Below the pieces are notes generated by a model that was not told the DNA's origin, searched no databases, and saw only the letters and a program-made list of their open reading frames with translations. A stretch of DNA of 51,651 nt from Micromonosporaceae bacterium (GTDB lineage: Bacteria > Actinomycetota > Actinomycetes > Mycobacteriales > Micromonosporaceae), in assembly GCA_009377645.1 (NCBI GenBank), contig WHTQ01000026.1:1-51651 (forward strand), read 5' to 3'. Below are positions 1-7,514 of the stretch, piece by piece (the first letter of the stretch is position 1; the number at the start of each line of letters is the position of its first letter). The position numbers were made by a program, and so were the translations under genes.

Positions 1-123
1 ATCCTCCGTCTCACCGGCCACCGCCAGATCACCCGCACCCTACAGCGCATCGCCGCCGACCGAACACGAACCCTGTCGATCCTATCCGGCTTCCCCCTCC
101 CCACACCGCCTATGATCAACTAA
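1..123 (+). pseudogene. Transposase C-terminal fragment (ISAs1-like), cut by window edge
   Basis: An open frame enters from the left edge and ends at TAA 121-123, giving about 40 residues. The stretch LRLTGHRQITRTLQRIAADR resembles the extreme C-terminus of ISAs1-type transposases, where a short helix precedes a final run of Arg, Thr and Leu. No DDE residues are visible because the rest lies outside the window, so completeness cannot be judged. The next 200 bases hold no recognisable terminal inverted repeat and no gene. The assignment rests on a short fragment and could be wrong in family. A mobile element end here fits the rearranged region to its right. Confidence 0.4.
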
Positions 124-324
124 CTTTGAAATCGGGCTGGGTCGTGGTCCTGGTCTTTCCTCCGTTGTTCAGCTACCTCTGACCGACCAGGTCCCGACCA
201 ATGTGCGCTAACGTCGACAGCCCGCCGCGCCAGACGGGACAGCGGCCGGACACACGGAGCCCCGCGCTACGGGGCCGGGTCAGTGGTGCTGTCTCTCGGT
301 CGGTGACGCGTCGCGCGTACCGGG

Positions 325-1134
325 TCAGTCGAGCGGCTTCATGAACGACCAGAGGTGTCCCTCCAGGTCGCGGGCGCTGTACTCCCGGTAGCCGTAGTCC
401 TGGTCGACGGGCTCGTGCAGGACCAGGCCGCCCTCGCTGAGCACGTGCCGGTAGTGCGCGTCGACGTCCTCCACCATCACCGCCACGCTGGCGGTGGAGG
501 CGCCCACCGTCTGGGGTGATCCGAGGCCCCAGTCCGCGTGCTCCTGGTGCATCCAGATCACGCCGTCGCCGGCGTGCAGCTCGCCGTGCACGGCCTTGCC
601 GGTGGCATCGCGATCCACCCGGCCGGGGGCCAGGCCGAAGACCCGGACCAGCCAGTCGTGGGCGGTTGCGATGTCGGCGTACACCAGCAGCGTGATGCGT
701 CGCTGGACAGCGGTGTCGAGCATGATCATCTCCTCCAGGGTGGTGAGCAGGTGGTCGCTGAGCCGGCCGGCGTCTGCCCCGGCTCGGTCGGCCGACCCGG
801 CGCCGGCCGAGGCCACCAACCCGGCGAGCCGGGTGCGGAGCCGACCGATCGCGTCCAGCCGGCGGTCGAGTTCGCCGAGGTGGGCCACCATTGCGGCGTG
901 CAGGCTCCAGGCGGGGTCGTCCAGGCTCCGGCCGATCTCGGCAAGCGGCAGCCCGAGCCGGCGGAGCAGGCAGATCCGGTACAGCCGCGCCACGTCGGCG
1001 TCGTCGTAGAGCCGGTGCCCGGCGGAAGTGCGCCGAGACGGGGCCAGCAGCCCGATCTGTTCGTAGTAGTGCAGGGTGCGTACGGTCAGCCCGGTGGCCC
1101 CCGCCAGCTCCCCGACCCTGCGCCCGGTCAACAT
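325..1134 (-). CDS. MerR-family regulator fused to a VOC (glyoxalase-fold) domain
   Basis: The 269-residue protein opens with a MerR winged-helix domain (about 4-75: VGELAGATGLTVRTLHYYEQ, then the wing GHRLYDDADVARL), a helical linker (80-140) and a C-terminal VOC domain (about 143-269: RITLLVYADIATAHDWLVRV, ending DLEGHLWSFMKP). MerR proteins bind palindromes between over-spaced -35 and -10 boxes and twist the DNA when a ligand binds the C-terminal domain. A VOC domain in that position is often a drug- or small-molecule-binding fold, so this is probably a ligand-sensing autoregulator. The start is the ATG at 1134, because the MerR fold begins there and a MerR-type promoter lies just upstream. 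The frame stays open for 140 codons further upstream, but that part runs antisense to another gene and has no domain. The effector is unknown. Confidence 0.85.
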   Translation of the reverse strand: MLTGRRVGELAGATGLTVRTLHYYEQIGLLAPSRRTSAGHRLYDDADVARLYRICLLRRLGLPLAEIGRSLDDPAWSLHAAMVAHLGELDRRLDAIGRLRTRLAGLVASAGAGSADRAGADAGRLSDHLLTTLEEMIMLDTAVQRRITLLVYADIATAHDWLVRVFGLAPGRVDRDATGKAVHGELHAGDGVIWMHQEHADWGLGSPQTVGASTASVAVMVEDVDAHYRHVLSEGGLVLHEPVDQDYGYREYSARDLEGHLWSFMKPLD

Positions 1135-1141
1135 GACACCG

Positions 1142-1172
1142 ACCGTACGACCTGACGTAACGTCAGGGGCAA
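1142..1172 (-). promoter_or_regulatory. MerR-type promoter with palindromic operator
   Basis: Read on the minus strand, TTGCCC (1172-1167) and TACGGT (1147-1142) are separated by 19 bases. That is the over-long spacer typical of MerR-controlled promoters. The spacer contains the perfect palindrome CCTGACGTAACGTCAGG (1151-1167 on the plus strand, 8-base arms around one base). Only seven bases separate the -10 box from the ATG at 1134, so the transcript would be leaderless or nearly so. The operator presumably serves autoregulation of the MerR-VOC gene. Confidence 0.75.
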
Positions 1173-1210
1173 GCGCCGCTGTCGTGGCGGTGTTGCCGGT
1201 GATCTTGCAC

Positions 1211-1230
1211 GTGAAACCGGCGTGAAACCG
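1211..1230. repeat. Direct repeat of GTGAAACCG in 11-base phase
   Basis: GTGAAACCG occurs at 1211-1219 and 1222-1230. The two copies are one helical turn apart and lie 32-51 bases upstream of the ATG of the broken ABC ATPase gene. Such phased direct repeats are typical of sites for OmpR/PhoP- or SARP-type activators. The sequence does not match the Streptomyces PHO box closely, so the regulator is not assigned. Confidence 0.35.
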
Positions 1231-1261
1231 CGGTAAAGCTGGCTGCCGGCACCGTCGGGTC

Positions 1262-1755
1262 ATGACCACTACTACGAGTACCCCGATCGGGCCGGCGATC
1301 ATGGTGACCGGGCTGCGCAAGTCGTTCGGCGACACGGTCGTGCTCGACGGCATCGACCTGACCGTTCCCGCGGGAACGATCTTCTTGTTGCTCGGCCCGA
1401 ATGGTGCCGGCAAGACCATCACGGTCAAGATCCTTTCCACGCTGATCGGAGCCGACGGAGGCGAGGTGCGGGTCGCCGGCCACGATCCGGCCCGGGAGCC
1501 CGACGCGGTACGCGCTGTGATCGGCGTCACCGGCCAGTTCTCGGCGGTGGACAAGCTGCTCTCCGGCGAGGAGAACCTGCCGGATCGCGGTCCTCGACGG
1601 CGGGAAGCTGGTCGCCGTGGGCACCCCGGAGGAGCTCAAGCGGCTGGTCCCCGGTGGCCACGTCCGGCTGCGGTTCGCCGACGCGACGACGCTCGAGGCG
1701 GCGGGCCGGGTCTTCGGCGACGGGTCCCGCGACGCCGCGCCGGCACCCCGCCCGG
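1262..1755 (+). pseudogene. DrrA-type ABC transporter ATPase, internally deleted
   Basis: The first 100 or so codons encode the N-terminus of a daunorubicin-resistance type (DrrA) ATPase: VTGLRKSFGD, Walker A GPNGAGKT and the Q-loop region GVTGQFSAVDKLLSGEENL. At about 1578 the reading jumps to the distal part of the same protein in another frame (IAVLDGGKLVAVGTPEELKR, about 1584-1643). The ABC signature, Walker B and H-loop are missing. The usual C-terminal domain is also lost after about 1735. The gene therefore cannot make a working ATPase and no partner permease is present. It was probably the target of the neighbouring regulatory region before decay. The right-hand limit is approximate. 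Confidence 0.75.
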
Positions 1756-1814
1756 CCCCGCCCGCCAGCGTGACCCCACCGCCTGCGTCTCACCGGCGAC
1801 CAACCCGAGAACGG

Positions 1815-2960
1815 TCAGGCGGGTTCGGTGCGGAGCCGGGCGTAGAGGATGTCGTCGACGCGGGTGCCGTTCGGTCCGGGCAGCCGGGCCCGCTGGTAGC
1901 CTTCGCGCCGGAACCCGGCCCGCGCCAGCACCTTCTGCGAGCCCAGGTTGTCCGGTGCGGTGCCGGAGATCAGCCGGGCGATCTCGACCTGGTCGAATGC
2001 CCAGCGCACCACCAGCCGGGTCGCTCGGGTGGCGTACCCCTTGCCACGCCATTGCGGCAGCACGCTGTAGCCGATCATCGCCTGGCCGGTTGCCTGCCCG
2101 TGGTAGTAGAGCCCGATCTCCCCGGCGATCTCGCCGCTTGCGATGTCCATAATGGCCATGTCGGCGCGCTCGCCCGCGAGCCAACGCGCGCCGGAGTGCG
2201 CGCATCTGCGCTGGATCTCGGCCCGGGACGGCGACACCGGGCGGACAGAGCGGACTGTCACGTCGGGCAATGTGTGTAGTGCGTACATGACGTCTGTGTC
2301 CTCGGTGCGCAGCGGGCGCAGGGTCACCACCCCGTCCGAGAGCTGCCCATCAGGTAGGTCGGGCAGCAGCCGCGGGCTCGGTCCGGGCGGGTCGTCGGCG
2401 AGCCGCGCCCAGACGATGCGATCACTCGGGCTCCCGTCGCGGCCGCGTGCGACGCCGCGCCGTACCCCTTCCCGCTGGAACCCGGCGGCGACCGCGACCC
2501 GCTGACTGGCCAGGTTCTCGAGGTCTGTCAGCAGCTCCAGCCGCTGGTAGCCGTGGCCGAACGCCCATGCCGCGAGCGTGTTGGCGGCGGCGGTGGCCAC
2601 CCCTCGTCCGCGTGCCCATGGCGCCACCCAGTAGCCGACCTCGCCCAGCGGCACACCGCCGGGACCGAGCCCGGTCCGACCCAGGCCGACCGCGCCCAGC
2701 AGCCGGTCGGTGGCTGGGTCGACGATGGCGTGCGCCGCGCCGCCGGCCGTCCACTGTGCCGGTGCCCCTTCCTGAATCCACCAGCGGGCGTCGTCCCGGG
2801 TGTACGGGTGGGGCAGGTGCGGCAGGAACCGTACGATCAGCGGGTCGGCACAGGCGGCGGCCAGATCGTCGACGTCCGCCTCGGCGTGCCTACGCAGCCG
2901 GACCCGATCACCATCGACCGGCCCGGTTGGCAGCTCCGGCGACGGGGGGTGGATCGACAC
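1815..2960 (-). CDS. Tandem GNAT-family N-acetyltransferase (two RimJ/RimL-like domains)
   Basis: The 381-residue protein contains two complete GNAT domains. The first (about 15-185) has the acetyl-CoA motif WARGRGVATAA and the second (about 205-378) has WRGKGYATRA. Each is followed by the RimJ/RimL-type segment that precedes the C-terminal strand (RLELLTDLENLASQRVAVAAG and the NLGSQKVLARAGF block). Single-domain RimJ/RimL proteins are about 180 residues, so this is a duplication-fusion. Family members acetylate N-terminal amines of proteins or small amines such as aminoglycosides and amino acids, and the substrate cannot be told from sequence. The start is a GTG at 2960. It is transcribed toward the gutted ABC gene, with no operon partner. 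Confidence 0.85.
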   Translation of the reverse strand: MSIHPPSPELPTGPVDGDRVRLRRHAEADVDDLAAACADPLIVRFLPHLPHPYTRDDARWWIQEGAPAQWTAGGAAHAIVDPATDRLLGAVGLGRTGLGPGGVPLGEVGYWVAPWARGRGVATAAANTLAAWAFGHGYQRLELLTDLENLASQRVAVAAGFQREGVRRGVARGRDGSPSDRIVWARLADDPPGPSPRLLPDLPDGQLSDGVVTLRPLRTEDTDVMYALHTLPDVTVRSVRPVSPSRAEIQRRCAHSGARWLAGERADMAIMDIASGEIAGEIGLYYHGQATGQAMIGYSVLPQWRGKGYATRATRLVVRWAFDQVEIARLISGTAPDNLGSQKVLARAGFRREGYQRARLPGPNGTRVDDILYARLRTEPA

Positions 2961-3141
2961 CCCATCAGCCTACGGTGGTTCTGCGGACTGTCTAGGAGTG
3001 CGGGAGAAGATCCCCAAACGCTGGTGAGTCGCCAGCGTCCCCGCTGCAGCCGGCGCGGCTGGACCGCCCGGCGGGCACTTTGCAATGGCCTGGACGGATA
3101 AGCCGGAAACGTGCGTTAACTGTGAGCTAACAAAAACGGCC

Positions 3142-3170
3142 GCAGGTGTCCAGTGATACTGGACACCTGC
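3142..3170. repeat. Perfect 13-bp inverted repeat, hairpin-forming
   Basis: GCAGGTGTCCAGT (3142-3154) and its exact complement ACTGGACACCTGC (3158-3170) flank a 3-base loop. An A-run (AAAAA, 3132-3136) lies on the left, so transcripts of the minus strand would show stem plus U-tract. However, no minus-strand gene lies just to the right. It may be a terminator stranded by rearrangement or an operator of the amidohydrolase region. Confidence 0.5.
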
Positions 3171-3206
3171 GCTGCCCGAGCCTACGCTCCCGGATCAACT
3201 GGCAAC

Positions 3207-3290
3207 CCCGATGACCAGCTCAAGCACATCCGATCGCTGCTCACAGTGGTCGGCGGAGCAATCGTCCACGACACAGGGGAGGTCACCTGA
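3207..3290 (+). pseudogene. C-terminal remnant of a second amidohydrolase
   Basis: The frame ending at TGA 3288-3290 encodes PDDQLKHIRSLLTVVGGAIV followed by HDTGEVT. This matches the C-terminus of the intact amidohydrolase next door (SDDEMRRTRPLLTVVGGQIV near 4967-5026) in spacing and most residues. Homology stops upstream of about 3207, so only about 28 codons of a paralogue remain. Its TGA overlaps the ATG of the intact gene (TGATG), so the two were once a translationally coupled tandem pair. Confidence 0.7.
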
Positions 3291-5053
3291 TGGACGCGAA
3301 CATCTCCCGCAGAGGCTTGCTCATAACCGGCGCCGCAGCGGGTGTAGCCACGCTGGCAGGCGTCGGCGCGGCACCCGCCATGGCAGGTCCGCCGGGCCCG
3401 GGCGAGCCGCCCGGACCGCCCGGGCCCGGTGACGAGGCACTGACCTTAGTCAACGGCCGGATCCACACCATGGACGATGCCGGTACGATCGCCAAGGCGG
3501 TCTCGATCCGCAACGGGCGGTTCGTGGCGGTCGGCAACGTGGCACCGAGCCCCGGCTCCGGCAATCGGGTGATCGACCTCCGGGGCCGGACCGTCATCCC
3601 CGGCCTGCTCGAGAGCCACACCCATTTTGTGAGCCTGGCCAACCGCCCCGGCCATCACGTGGCCGACCTCGAGCTCGCCGAGAACATCGCCGAGGTCCAG
3701 CAGCAGCTGGCCGACCGCCGCGCCCAGACCGACATACCGGAGGGCGGCTTCATCACCGCGATGGGCGGGTGGAACCCCAACCAGTGGGCCGAGCGGCGCC
3801 TCCCGACCCGCGCCGAGCTCGATGACGCGGTGCCTGACCGCCCAGTGCTGCTGTTCCAGCGGTTCAACGGACCGGGCCGGGTCAACAGTCTGGGCAAGGA
3901 GTTCTTCGAGTCGGTGGAGTCACCGCTGGCTGGGCCGGTGACAGTCGGCGACGACGGCTCGATCGCGGCCGGTCTGCCCGCCACGACTGCCCTCTACCAT
4001 CTGCGGGTGCGGCAGTCCTTCGAGGACAAGCGACGCAGTGCGCTGGACTCGATGGCCTTCACCGCCAAGGTAGGTATCACCGCGCTGCTCGACCAGACGC
4101 TGGTCGCGGTCGCCACTGGCCCGCGCGACCCGCAGCCGGGCCACCCGCTGGCGACCCTCGACCACTTCCGGATGTACGACGCCTGGATCGACCTGCATCG
4201 GGCCGGCCAGGCGTTCGTTCGGCTGCAGATGAACTTCCTGCACAACCAGGGGAACATCCCGGCGCTCGGGGACCTCGAGAACCAGCTGCCGGAGCTGCGC
4301 GAGCGGCTGAAGAACCAGTTTCCGTTCTTCGGCGACGACATGCTGCGCACCGGCGGGATCGGCGAGTGGGCGGCACCGTTCGCGTTGCAGGCCACCAACC
4401 CGACCGGCTATGCGGTCTGGTTCGAGGCCCAGCGCTTGGTGGCCGCGGCCGGCTGGCGTAACGAGAACGCCCAGACCGGGGTCGCGGGCGTGCAGCAGGT
4501 GGTGGAGGCGTACGAGGCGATGGACAGCGAGTTCGGCATCACCGACCTACGCTGGGGCCTGCAGCATGCGGATCTGGCCACTGAGGACCAGCTTGCGCGG
4601 CTGCGCGAGCTGAACGTAGGCGTCTCGACCTCAGGGTTCCGCTGGCAGGGAGGCCCTTCGGACAATGGCGCCCCGGTGGGACCGCTGTTCCCGCGACTTG
4701 TCGCCAGCGGCGTCCGGCTTGGCCTGCACGAGGACGCAGTGCACATCGCGCCGCACAACCCCTGGTTCGCGCTGCACTACGCCACGACCGGGCTCAACTG
4801 GTTCGGCGAGCAGATCAACCCTGACCAGCAGATCAGCCGCCAGCAGGCGTTGCACCTCTACACCCGCGGCAACGCCTGGTACCTCAACCGCGAGGACGAT
4901 CTCGGCTCGATCGAGCTGGGCAAACCTGCCGACCTGCTGGTGCTCGACCGGGACTACTTCACCGTCAGCGACGACGAGATGCGGCGCACCCGGCCGCTGC
5001 TGACGGTGGTCGGCGGTCAGATCGTGCACGGGGGCGGCGCGCTCATACAGTGA
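3290..5053 (+). CDS. Tat-exported amidohydrolase, YtcJ-like (Amidohydro_3)
   Basis: The 587-residue protein starts with a twin-arginine signal (SRRGLL at 6-11, then a hydrophobic stretch to AMA about 32) and a Gly/Pro linker (33-48). The enzyme follows: ALTLVNGRIHTMDD, the metal-binding H110-T-H112 in PGLLESHTHF, and the closing strand GKPADLLVLDRDYF typical of the amidohydrolase superfamily. YtcJ-like members hydrolyse C-N bonds of amides or cyclic ureas using one or two metal ions, with substrates mostly unknown. Export by Tat implies folding and metal loading in the cytoplasm before action outside the membrane. The ATG overlaps the stop of a paralogue remnant. No pathway partner is adjacent. 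Confidence 0.8.
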   Translation: MDANISRRGLLITGAAAGVATLAGVGAAPAMAGPPGPGEPPGPPGPGDEALTLVNGRIHTMDDAGTIAKAVSIRNGRFVAVGNVAPSPGSGNRVIDLRGRTVIPGLLESHTHFVSLANRPGHHVADLELAENIAEVQQQLADRRAQTDIPEGGFITAMGGWNPNQWAERRLPTRAELDDAVPDRPVLLFQRFNGPGRVNSLGKEFFESVESPLAGPVTVGDDGSIAAGLPATTALYHLRVRQSFEDKRRSALDSMAFTAKVGITALLDQTLVAVATGPRDPQPGHPLATLDHFRMYDAWIDLHRAGQAFVRLQMNFLHNQGNIPALGDLENQLPELRERLKNQFPFFGDDMLRTGGIGEWAAPFALQATNPTGYAVWFEAQRLVAAAGWRNENAQTGVAGVQQVVEAYEAMDSEFGITDLRWGLQHADLATEDQLARLRELNVGVSTSGFRWQGGPSDNGAPVGPLFPRLVASGVRLGLHEDAVHIAPHNPWFALHYATTGLNWFGEQINPDQQISRQQALHLYTRGNAWYLNREDDLGSIELGKPADLLVLDRDYFTVSDDEMRRTRPLLTVVGGQIVHGGGALIQ

Positions 5054-5074
5054 TGACCACTTTCCCCGGCGACG

Positions 5075-5194
5075 GTGAAGTCGTACATCTCGAGCATCCT
5101 CACCAAGCTCGGCCTGCGGGACCGCGCCCAGGTGGTGGTCTTCGCATACGAGAGCGGGCTGGTCGAGGACGGCGACCGCGACATCGGTCACTGA
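5075..5194 (+). pseudogene. C-terminal remnant of a NarL/LuxR-type response regulator
   Basis: On the plus strand 39 codons read VKSYISSILTKLGLRDRAQV followed by VVFAYESGLV and a short tail to TGA at 5192-5194. This is the recognition helix and end of a NarL-type HTH. It parallels the C-terminus of the intact regulator on the other strand (HVKRILMKLDLRDRVQAVIF). The rest of the gene is absent. The last seven bases overlap the 3' end of the intact regulator gene, tail to tail. Confidence 0.7.
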
Positions 5195-5892
5195 CGTCCG
5201 GCGGCCGGTCTGGCGCCGGGTGCAGGGCGGCCCATGCCGAATGCAGGGCGGTTCATGCCGATTTCGTAGGCGAAGATCACGGCTTGGACCCGGTCGCGGA
5301 GGTCGAGCTTCATCAGGATCCGCTTGACGTGGGTTCTGATGGTGGTCTCCTCGACGACGAGCGCGGCGGCGATCTCGCGGTTGGACAGGCCTTGGGCGAT
5401 CCGCTGGAGGACCTCCTGCTCGCGGGGGGTGAGCTCGGCGAGCTTGGCCTGGTCGGTGAGCTCGGGTGTGGGTTGCTGGGCCAGGCGGTCGATGACGCGC
5501 CGGGTGACTGATGGGGACAGCAGCGAGTCGCCGGCGGCGATGGTGTGCACCGCGGCGATCAGCTCTTCGGGTCGGGTGCGCTTGAGCAGGAAGCCGGAGG
5601 CGCCGGCGCGGAGGGCGCCGAAGATGTAGTCGTCCTGCTCGAAGGTGGTCAGAATGAGGACCCGCGCGTCCGGGGCGGTGCGCGCCAGCTCGCGGGTGGC
5701 CGCGATTCCGTCGAGGTCGGGCATGCGGACGTCCATCAACACGACCTGCGGGGCGAGCCGGCGGGCTTGTTCGACGGCTTCCCGTCCGGTGGCTGCCTGG
5801 CCGGCGATCTGGATCGTGGGGTCGTTGGTGAGCAGCTCGACCAGGCCGGCGCGCATCAGGTGGTCGTCGTCGACGATCAGCACCCGGGTCAC
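5188..5892 (-). CDS. NarL/FixJ-type response regulator
   Basis: The 234-residue protein has a receiver domain (1-120: acidic DDD at 8-10, phospho-acceptor Asp54 in VVLMDVRMPD, conserved Lys in GFLLKR). A LuxR-type HTH follows (about 148-212: LTPREQEVLQRIAQGLSNRE, then TIRTHVKRILMKL). It would bind DNA when phosphorylated by the kinase encoded upstream, whose TGA overlaps this gene's GTG start (GTGA, 5889-5892). The C-terminal tail after residue 215 is Gly/Pro/Arg-rich and non-conserved. Divergently placed ABC exporter genes (7.3-10.6 kb) are the likely targets, by analogy with kinase-regulator-exporter modules. Confidence 0.92.
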   Translation of the reverse strand: MTRVLIVDDDHLMRAGLVELLTNDPTIQIAGQAATGREAVEQARRLAPQVVLMDVRMPDLDGIAATRELARTAPDARVLILTTFEQDDYIFGALRAGASGFLLKRTRPEELIAAVHTIAAGDSLLSPSVTRRVIDRLAQQPTPELTDQAKLAELTPREQEVLQRIAQGLSNREIAAALVVEETTIRTHVKRILMKLDLRDRVQAVIFAYEIGMNRPAFGMGRPAPGARPAAGRQ

Positions 5893-7091
5893 GAGCGGTG
5901 ACCTCGGTAGGGGATCCGGGCGTGGACGCGGAAGGTGCCGTCGACCCGCTCGGCGTCCAGGCTGCCTGCGAGCAGGGTCGCGCGTTCCCGCATGCCGATC
6001 AGCCCGTGACCCCCGCCAGCCCGCGGCTGGCAGTTGGCGCGTACGGGGTTGGTGATGGTGAGCTCGACCGCCGCGTCGGCGAACGCGAGCTCGACCCGGG
6101 CGTCGCCGGTTCCGTGCCGGGCCGCGTTCGTGAGCGCTTCTTGGAGGATCCGGTAGGCGGCCTGGTCGGCGGCGCCACCGAGGGTACGCGGTGTGCCCGC
6201 CAGGTCGACCTGAATCTCAAGCCCGGCGGCCGCATGGTGCGCGACCAACGCGTCGAGCGACGCCAGCCCGGCCGGAGCCTCGATCGACCTGGCTGCCGAG
6301 CCGGTCCGGCGTAGCGTGCCGACGAGCTGGTCGATCTCCTCGACCGTCTGCCGTGCCAGTTGCTCGACCGCCGCCAGCGCGAGCAGCGAGCGGTCGGGGT
6401 CTTGGTGGTGCCGCAGCCGGGCCGCGCCGGCGCGGACGGCGATCACGCTGATCGCGTGGCCGGCGGAGTCGTGCAGGTCGCGGGCGATTCGGGCGCGCTC
6501 CTCGGCGATCGCGAGCAGCCGCTCGCGTTCGGCCTCGCGCTCGGTGCGCAGCGCCCGGTCTCTGAGGTCGGCGACCAGCTCTCGCCGCATCCGCGTCCGC
6601 TCGCCGGCGAACCAGGCCACGGCCCAGGCCAGACCGGTGTGAAGCAGCTCGACTCCCGGGAAGCCCGGTTGCGTGGCGGCGGTCGCGCCCAGGTACGCGA
6701 TGAGCAGCCCGACCACGATCGCGGTGGTGCGTCCGGTCCAGCGGCTGTCCCGATCGCGGCTCGCCACGAGCAGGAACAGCGCGGCGGTCGGACCAAGCAC
6801 CAGGTCCACCGAGTAGCCGAGGCCGGCCAGCAACCCGGCGGCCACCGCCGTGGCCACGAACCCACCGAGCGGGAACCACCGCCAGGCCACCAGCGGCAGC
6901 GTCGAGCCTGCCGCGAGCACGACCCCGGCTAGGTCGAGCTCTCCGGAGCCTGGCCGGGTGGGAAAGACGCCGCCGTGCCGGAGCTGGGCCAGCGTGCCGG
7001 CGAGCGCGACCGCCGCGAGCGCTACGCCGAGCAGCACTCCAGAGTGAGGCCGGGCCACGAAGAGCCGGCGGGCGGTGGCCGTCGACGACAT
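5889..7091 (-). CDS. Sensor histidine kinase, NarL-partner (HisKA_3) type
   Basis: The 400-residue protein has four to five hydrophobic segments in residues 15-165 with very short loops, so it probably senses within or at the membrane. A coiled stretch (165-200) precedes the HisKA_3 dimerisation helix with the phospho-accepting His in ARIARDLHDSAGH (about 207). The ATPase follows (AAYRILQEALTNAARHG N-box, then GGGHGLIGMRERATLLAG G-box). The kinase would phosphorylate the regulator encoded immediately downstream with a 4-base overlap. The ATG at 7091 is chosen because GAGGTG lies just upstream; a GTG one codon earlier is possible. The signal is unknown. Lack of a large external domain fits a kinase that responds to an associated transporter or membrane stress. 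Confidence 0.9.
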   Translation of the reverse strand: MSSTATARRLFVARPHSGVLLGVALAAVALAGTLAQLRHGGVFPTRPGSGELDLAGVVLAAGSTLPLVAWRWFPLGGFVATAVAAGLLAGLGYSVDLVLGPTAALFLLVASRDRDSRWTGRTTAIVVGLLIAYLGATAATQPGFPGVELLHTGLAWAVAWFAGERTRMRRELVADLRDRALRTEREAERERLLAIAEERARIARDLHDSAGHAISVIAVRAGAARLRHHQDPDRSLLALAAVEQLARQTVEEIDQLVGTLRRTGSAARSIEAPAGLASLDALVAHHAAAGLEIQVDLAGTPRTLGGAADQAAYRILQEALTNAARHGTGDARVELAFADAAVELTITNPVRANCQPRAGGGHGLIGMRERATLLAGSLDAERVDGTFRVHARIPYRGHRS

Positions 7092-7293
7092 CACACCTCA
7101 CGATATCTCCACTACCGTTGGCCGGGATCGTCCCGACGGATGATCCGGGTCAACTCTGTGAGGACGTGAAAGCTCCCCTCGTGGGGCGTTTCGCCGGTGG
7201 CCGGGGCTGCGTAGCGTGACTGCGCGGGCGGCCTGAGAACAGCGGCGCCGCGGTGTCCTGGACCGCGACCGGCGATGACGAGAGGACGCAGAC

Positions 7294-7485
7294 ATGACTG
7301 ACTCCCGTTCCCCCGAGACCGGTGACGACAGCGGCACGGGGTACGAACCCGAATCGACCGGTGCTCCACGTTGGATAAAGGTGGCGGGGATCGTGCTGGC
7401 CGTCGTGGTTCTGCTGGTCGTCGTCATGCTGTTCATCGGCGGTGGCGGCGATGGTGGCGGCCACGGGCCCAGCCGTCACGGGTGA
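7294..7485 (+). CDS. Small single-span membrane protein upstream of ABC exporter
   Basis: The 63-residue protein has a hydrophilic N-terminus, one strong membrane span (about 29-48: VAGIVLAVVVLLVVVMLFIG) and a Gly/His-rich tail. A Shine-Dalgarno-like GAGAGGA precedes the ATG. Only 29 bases separate it from the ATPase gene on the same strand, so the three genes likely form an operon. Short single-span proteins of this shape often precede LolD/FtsX-type exporters in actinobacteria. A scaffold or regulatory role is possible but unproven. Confidence 0.7.
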   Translation: MTDSRSPETGDDSGTGYEPESTGAPRWIKVAGIVLAVVVLLVVVMLFIGGGGDGGGHGPSRHG

Positions 7486-7514
7486 CCACGACTTCGAGGC
7501 AGAGAGGCTACCCA

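Noticed and set aside
1211-1230. PHO box upstream of the ABC relic
   Set aside because: The 11-base phasing fits, but the bases do not match the PhoP consensus well; kept only as a direct repeat.
1135-1554. N-terminal extension of the MerR-VOC frame by 140 codons
   Set aside because: It is antisense to the ABC relic, lacks any domain and would run through the MerR promoter.
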